Source of the DNA: Xenopus tropicalis
Lineage: Eukaryota; Chordata; Amphibia; Anura; Pipidae
Direction: 5' to 3'
DNA: 64,000 bases
NCBI RefSeq assembly: GCF_000004195.4
Contig: NC_030684.2
Coordinates: 105,973,929-106,037,928, forward strand
Positions within the stretch are counted from its first letter, which is position 1. Each line of letters opens with the position of its first letter. Under the pieces are notes generated by a model. The model searched no databases and was not told the origin of the DNA. It saw only the letters and a program-made list of their open reading frames with translations. This document shows, in pieces, positions 41,701 to 49,901 of this stretch. Made by a program: the position numbers and the translations under genes.

Positions 41701-44700
41701 GAAAGGGCAAATGATTCACTACAACATTTGCTATGGATTAAATTAAAGGGGGTGTTAACTATTAAATGAATGTTAATTACGATGCAAAGATCGATATTCT
41801 GAGACAATTTGCAATTGGTCAGTTATTTAGCTTTTTGTTCAAAAACTCTCCAGTTTGGTATTTCAGCAGCTGTGTCATTGCTAGGGTTTAGTTTACCCTA
41901 GCAACCAGGCAGACTGGGATATAAATAGAAAAGGGACTGAACAGGAAGTTAAGTTATATAAAGTAACAATAACATTTAGCCTCAAATGTTGGATGCTTGA
42001 GTCAGTGACCCCCATTTCAAACCTCTAAAACCTCTAAAACTATAAATAATAATCAACCAAAGACAAAAAATACTGATTTTGTGTATTAGTATTTAGAGAA
42101 GGGTCTACTTTCTATAATTAAAATACCATTAATTATCCATTTAAAAGGAAAGCAGGCTAACTGGCATTTAAGATTTCAGCTCTTGGCAGAGTATCATTTT
42201 GCTTAAGGCTTGTCCCATTTCATTACTCAGGTGCACAACAAGCTCAATTCATTTAGCAAAAGTCACTCAGGAAGTTTACTTTCCTTGAAAATGTCATAAC
42301 ATTGTCACAACATACCTATGCATTAAAAGAACATCTGGCGAAATGCCTGGAAGTACAGTATAGTGGTTCAAATACAGGATGTGTACTGTATACAAAATAC
42401 ATACTTCTCATATATGAATAAGGGCATTGTAACAATGGTATATGTTTTATTCAGGCTGGTAAATACACCATATTTAGGGGACAGGTCCAAGCATGCAGTC
42501 ATATTGGCCAGGAGTATTCAAAGGCTGCGTGTAAACAGTTTTAGAATAAATATAATAGCTGTGAGATATACCTAGAGAAAGCTATCAAGCCTCAAAAGCT
42601 GCCCCATAATAATAATAACTCTCAGGGGCTGATTTGCAAACATAGTTGGTAAAGTGCACAAGCAGAGTTCCCAATAAAACACAATCAGGAAACTGGCTTG
42701 AATAGACTAAGGAAACACTACTAAGAAAATACAAAACTTGGCTGCTTTTTTGCTATGGCACTTGTGCAAATTAGTAACTATGTTAAATCAGTCCTTCATT
42801 CTTTGATAATGAAATGAATGAATCTTGCCATGACTCTCTTGAAGCACATGCTCTGTAAGAAAGATAATTCATTTCCGTAGTGTGACTAATTGCAATTCTC
42901 AAACAGGAAGGAAATAGACATATATCTACCAGGGAAGTATAACTCTAAAACAAATTCAGTCAAAACAGTCCCTTAATTCTGGTGCTAACGCAGTGGCTTG
43001 AATCATTTAAAGACCAAATGAGATTGCGCACAAAGCAACCACATTGGTCAGTTTTTACATTTAATATAACTAATAGGGTAAATAATAATTATTAGCATCT
43101 GTGGAAACAAACAAAAAAACTATAAACCCTGGAAATATTTGGGTACACACTGGACACAAAGAGAAAAGTTGCTTTGTTGCTGTTAAAAGTGGTTTATGTG
43201 ACTCACGGTCCTTAAGGGTTTTCTCTTATTGGTAAAAGAAACAAATAAATCAAATTAAACAAATAAAGTGACTTTAAAAGGAAGCAACATTCTATTACTG
43301 TGGAAGAGAAAAAATCTGCTTAGAGAGTTCCCTCCAGTCAGTGACAGTAAGGGTACTTGGGGACTGTAATGCTTTGTTCTTCCAACTGGACGTCATCCAG
43401 AAAAACATCTGGTCAAACTGCTTCTAAACACTGGTATTTCCGGACAAGTAACAGTTGCACAGCTTTAAAATACACTAGATACAGGCTTCAGTACAGCACA
43501 GAGTATTGCTCTTACATTTACTGTCCAGCACAATCATTCCCTTACAGCGGTGCTGTCCAACTGGCGCCCCGCGGGCCGCATGCGGGCTGCGACCCCCCTC
43601 TGTGTGGCCCCCCATCTGTCTGGCTGCTTTGATAGTTTACCTTAGTGTAAGCTTTAAATGGTATCAGTACTTAGAGTAACTGGACCCCTGCATGGTTAAC
43701 ACCTCAGATTCAGGCTGTAAACCCTCAGTATTGTTTAAAAATGTAATCCCTTGTGTTGTTCACACCTTTTAATCCCTGCATTGTTCACCCCTGCAGTCTT
43801 CACACCTCAGGCTCAGACAGTAATCACCCACATTGTTCCCCTGTTCACACCTCAGAAACCCACAAATAATCCCTGCACACTATAACAAGAACATATACTG
43901 AGGTGGTACTGCAATTAAAATGTTTTTTAATATATAGTTATTGTGCAAACTGTAGGAGCAGTGCCAGCATTGTGTCACTGTATGCTGCCTGTGTGTGCCA
44001 TACATACACATACAGCATAGGGCAGGCAGAGTATGGCACACACAGGCAGCATAGGGCAGGCAGAGTATGGCACACACAGGCAGCATAGGGCAGGCAGAGT
44101 ATGGCACACACAGGCAGCATAGGGCAGGCAGAGTATGGCACACACAGGCAGGGTAGGGCAGGCAGAGTATGGCACACACAGGCAGGGTAGGGCAGGCAGA
44201 GTATGGCACACACAGGCAGCATAGGGCAGGCAGAGTATGGCACACACAGGCAGGGTAGGGCAGGCAGAGTATGGCACACACAGGCAGGGTAGGCAGGCAG
44301 AGTGTTGCACACACAGGCAGGGTAGGGCAGGCAGAGTATGGCACACACAGGCAGGGTAGGACAGACAGAGTATGGCACACACAGGCAGGGTAGGGCAGGC
44401 AGAGTATGGCACACACAGGCAGGGTAGGACAGGCAGAGTATGGCACACACAGGCAGGGTAGGGCAGGCAGAGTATGGCACACACAGGCAGGGTAGGACAG
44501 GCAGAGTATGGCACACACAGGCAAGGTAGGGCAGGCAGAGTATGGCAGGTTTTTTCTGTACTACCACCATTAATATGGCTATGGTCATGTGATAACATGG
44601 GTGTGGTTTCAAGTGGGTGTGGTTTTTAAAAAAAAGGGGAGTGGTCAAAACTAGCTTCCATTATCTGCCCTCCACCACAGAGGCCGGAAAAATTCCGGCC

Positions 44701-47700
44701 CTCGGTGCCACAGAAGTTGGATAGCACTGCCTTACAGCACAGATAACAAACTAAGTGATCCAGAATGATCTAAGCCTGTGCCATCTGCTCATGTACAAGC
44801 ACAAGATCTAACATTAATTCCACATAGTAGCACAGCTGTACTCACTACTACAAAGCATCTGTAAAGCAGCTTATTGATAAGGTTGATATACCCTCAAGGT
44901 GGATGTATGGTAAGCTTTACGGTCCCCACATATCGTCACTGTCACAGACTGAAGGGGATACTCAAATTTTCACAGGATTTTTGCTTTCCTTTAAGTGTAG
45001 TCAGACAGCAGCATATCATCAAATACTCTTTTTTGTGGAATTTTCTGCAAGTGACACTCAGCATCTATGTGACGTGGTTATAGATTATGATGGATTCCAT
45101 ACATATCCTATCAAACTGCGAAATTCAAGTTTCCACTGACTTACCCTGTAAACGGCAGCCCCACATTATCACCAAACATTGCGTATAAGCACTGTGTCAC
45201 AACTGCTATTACAGCTGCTGAAATGGGAGTTATACCTGTTATCCACTTAGGACTCAAATAAAGTAAAAAAACTAGAACTTATTTATCAACAATGGGCAAA
45301 TTTGCATCTGGTCAGTAACCCATGGCAACCATTAAAATATTAGCTTTCATTTCTATGGTAGTGCCACACGGGGCTGATATAGAGACAATCCACTGGCCCC
45401 CGCTTTCTTGTGTGCCAGGTTAAAATAAGCCCAATGTGGCAATAGTACTTGCAGCTAGCTGAGAAAAAAAAGCTAATCACTGGTTGCTTCCAAAATGCAT
45501 TTTTGCCAGCAAACCTCTTCATGGCGTCCTGGTTGTGCTCAAGTCTCAGATCTCAGATGGTTTCTATTGTGCCAGGTTTAAAGGAAGCTGCTGGCGGTGT
45601 ACAGGTAAAACTCTGATTAGGCTAATGCCACATGTAGCATATGGCTAATAATATCAGCAGGCCAAAAAACGCTTGCCGAGAATACACTCCATACACTTAA
45701 AAATCCCCCTACCTGTGCCTGTACCCGAATGAATTGAATACACTCGGGTGCAGGCACATGTAGCTGATATCAACCTAAAATATACGCCATATGCTACATG
45801 TGGCATAAGCCTTAGGAATCAAACAGGACAGGCAAGGTTGACACTGATTGTGGGAAGGGCAGACAAAGTTCAGGACACAGGCCAGGAAAGATGCAATAGC
45901 CTTACAACAGGAAACCAGGAACTGGCATAATAAATTCATGAAACAGATGCAAGGCAATAGGGACCTACAATCAAGCAAGGGCATTGAGCAGGACTGAGAT
46001 TTTTAACATAGAACAGGGGGGTGCACCTGCTGAATAATGCAGTTCAGCTGATCCCAAATTATTAGAGCTGGGAACACATAACATGCATAGGGCAGTTTTC
46101 TAAATGGGAAAAGAAAGCCTGACATGCAGCATGCTTCTGTAGTATAGGGGCGAAGTCAGAAAAACCCCACAGCACTAATCTTTGTGTTTAAGCCTGGTGA
46201 GACGCTGTACAGTATATTTTGGTAACCACATTTGTTCAATTTAGCATCTATGTTAGCAAATCTGTCCCTCTGTCATCCATAGTCTTTGTTATTCGAGTTC
46301 TTTATGTGAAACATATGACATAATAAAGTAAATGTTAACAGGATTTGTTATTGCTTTTACAGAATATATGACAAAACAATCAAGTAAAAGGCTCTGAAGA
46401 ACTAAATGCCAGACTCAAATACCTTTACATAAAGCTGGTATATGTTCCCAACTGTACAAAATAAAGGGACAAAAAAAAGACAACAACTAGGTGTCCTGGG
46501 TAAGAGCACGTAAGGCTAATGTCAGACCAGGCATATGGCGTATATTTTCGGCAAACACATGGCGAAAATACCTCCATACGACTCCTACCTGTGCCTTCAC
46601 CCGAATGAATGGAATACGCTCGGGTGCCTGAGTATCCGCATAAAAACGCAAGAGAATGCAAAGTCTCATGTTTTTATGCGTATTTCGGCTACATGTGTCT
46701 GCACCCGAGCGTATTCCATTCATTCGGGTGCAGGCACAGGTAGGAGGCGTATGGTGCTATTTTCGGCAAGCGTTTTTCAGCTTGCCAAAAATATATGCCA
46801 TACGCCTGGTCTGACATTAGCCTAACAAAAGAATAGGTTCTGTTAAATCATATGTTCCTGTGTGGAGGAGCATGTGAAAACACCTGTTTCAAAGATACTA
46901 AGTTCTAAGATATGCATTTTAAGTGCATTCATGTATTGCTATGCTTGCAATATCTGCCCGGCTCATTGACCCTAATTTTCTGAACCCTAGAAATACAGTT
47001 CCATGCGCACATAATATTAATAACGCTCATTTGTATCTAAGTAACAGTTGGTTCCTCCCCAGGATGTTTTTCCGTCTAGCTTGAAATTCAAACAGGTGCA
47101 GGATTAATAACATGTCAGAAAAGTAACTGTTATAATTGCAAGGATGTCGTGCACAAGCCTGACTATTGTTATTTCATGGTAATCGATACACTGCATGTTA
47201 TTTGTTGCCCTTCCAATTGTGTTGCTCTGAGTGTTTGTGTGTATGGCAGCAACTGCAAGGCTGCTACCCTGGAAACCTACAACACTGCTTATTTACAGGC
47301 CAGAGAGAACACAGTTAACACAACTAAAACTGTTTCTTCCAACAAGAAAAGACCTAACTACTTCCTTTGTTTCCTGCAGGGTTCAGGGAAAAATATATAA
47401 ACATACTGAATAACAACTCATATACTGAAATGTTTTTTGTGTGTTATTTCATTTTAAAGCTATGGATCTTACCATTAGGTTATTAAGGTTAGAAAGACAA
47501 CAGTTCTGTACCTCAATTTTAAATTACTACCACAGATCAGTCAGTTGGATTAGGATCAGGGCTTTGAAGGGCCATTGTATGATATTTACATTTGCCACTT
47601 TTGAGGTATTCCAAAGTTACTTTTGCCATGTATTTCGGATTATTGTACTGCTGAAAGATAACTTTTCTCCAAAGGTTCGTACTGTATTTTTTTTTATTTT

Positions 47701-49866
47701 GCACCATGGACTTTTAATTCTATTTAACAATATTGCCAGTCCTTGCTGATAAGAAGATGCTCCACATGATTGCTCTACCCCCCCCCCACCCCACCCCATG
47801 ATTCACTGCAGGTACGGGTCACCTATATAACACTGGCCTATATGGGAGGGTTGCATTAAAGAAGCCATCACTCACAATGAACAATGAACAATTTAAAGAC
47901 ACATCACAGAAAGCATGAGAGTGACTCAGCTGATAACAGGGCTCCTATGCCCAAAGAGCCACTGTTGATACTGTATTTATTTCTCCATCAAGGAGGTCCC
48001 AAACACCCAACAACCATTCCAATTTGCCAAAGGCCAGCCACTTAATCCCCTAAACTATCCTGGCCTCCCACTCCATCGCAACTGATATGGGGAGTGCATC
48101 TTAATGAGTACACAAGACCATATTTGAAATAGCAGGAAGGGCTAATTATTGTTTAGATTTCCAGATCCAGTATAAAGAAGACATGACTACTTTATTAAAA
48201 AAATAATTGAGCATGAGCTTTTTAGATCAGTCTGTCTTGACCCCCATGTGATCCACTTCAATCACACAGGGACCAAACAATAGGATTAACCCTTGGCCCA
48301 AATTAGTCAAGAGTCCACTTGTTGGGTGACCTCCCCAAATTAGTGGCTATTCCCTCGTATGCCCGGTTTTAGCAGTGGCTGGAGGGCCACAGGCTTGACA
48401 TGAATGGACTACACTGTAAATAAGTTTTAACCATAAAGCACAATACTGAAACCTAAGCTGTTATCCCATCCTAAGCTTCACTCATAAACACATGCCATTA
48501 TTTAACAAACCTTCCGGCACTGAAATATGAGAAACCATATTAGAGCTTGCAAGACAATGGAATGACAGTATGCTTTCTGTGGCTCAGATACACACAGACT
48601 GAATAGAGTTCTTTGGCTTCTATTCAATTTCTTTATACATGATCATCCACTAGCAATTATATACATTCAATGTCAATAATATCCTGTAAGATATGCAGAC
48701 ATTATTTTGTCACTTTGGCTACTTTTGGCCATTGGCACAAGAGCATGAGTCAAGTATGAGTTACAATGAATGTTGCTTTTTTTTTTGCTAAAGCTGACCA
48801 CAAACACACAGATTTCTAGTACAATTAGGTCAGAACCTTGTGCTGGTTGCCGAACCATCCTTAATAACTCTTTGGTATAAGAACTGCATTTGGCCCCCTT
48901 CTCATCCAAGTGATCAGGCCAGTCAGCTCTCTGGCATTTTGTTTGGACCACTACATTTTTGCCAACTATGCGAGTGACCTGCTCACAGTAATACTCTGCC
49001 AATGTGGCCTGGGAACCTGGCCTATGTGTGTCCATCATAAGACTGGTTATTTCCTAAAATTCTGGGTATTTTTAGAGTATGCAAACTGGCAGTAAGCATC
49101 GGACAACTGTACAGGCATCAATTAAATTGATGTGAATCAGTGAATATTTTTGCAATACAGGACTCCTTCTGCTTATTCAGTTATATCAATGATCACTAAA
49201 AAGACACAATTAGGTGCAGGGTAAAACAGTCAACACAACCATGTCCATGCAGTTTAATAATCTGTCCTACTAAAAGTTATACAGGATATCAAAAGCCACT
49301 ATGATCTGTAAATGGGCAATGTAAATATAACATATATATATAATTACACAAGATGTAAAAACCTGTAAAGTAAATAGAGAATAATGTACCCCTTTGTGTA
49401 AAATATAAGCATGACCATATTAAATATGAAAGGCATCGAATTCTAAAGTCATTTTTAATATCCTCACATTTTCTATAGTTTTTTTAGATTCAAAGTTAGC
49501 ACCCATTGCTGCAGAATAAATGCATAATCTCTCCTCAGTACACTAGACTTTAATTTATGGCAACTACACTTTACTTTATGGCAGAACATGAGTTAAAGTG
49601 TCACTGAGAGTTTAAGGTAGAGGTGCAGTTACAGAGAATGCAGAACCTGTGATTGCTGGGGGCCCAGGCAGTATAATGGGTTTCAGTAAAATACTCAGTG
49701 ATAAGCAGTGCTAGTAGAAATGTATTCACAAATGTTAGGGGCCCAAATTTTTCAGTTTGTTGTAGGATCCAGTAACTAATAGCTATACCACTCTTTTTCC
49801 TGTTAATTTACCTAAGAGAGCAGAGCCGTAAAAATATAAAAGATGATAACTATATATATATATATA

Positions 49867-49901
<35 letters not shown>

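Noticed and set aside
43880..44648. Long Cys/Pro/Leu-rich open frames of up to 236 codons on the minus strand
   Set aside because: They are translations of the 34-bp minisatellite, which lacks stops in all three frames. The same peptide recurs with shifts at 1.4, 8.0 and 21.4 kb.
48673..49038. 121-codon minus-strand frame
   Set aside because: The region has MITE-like ends and internal inverted motifs. The peptide shows no family motif, and no splice context supports an exon.
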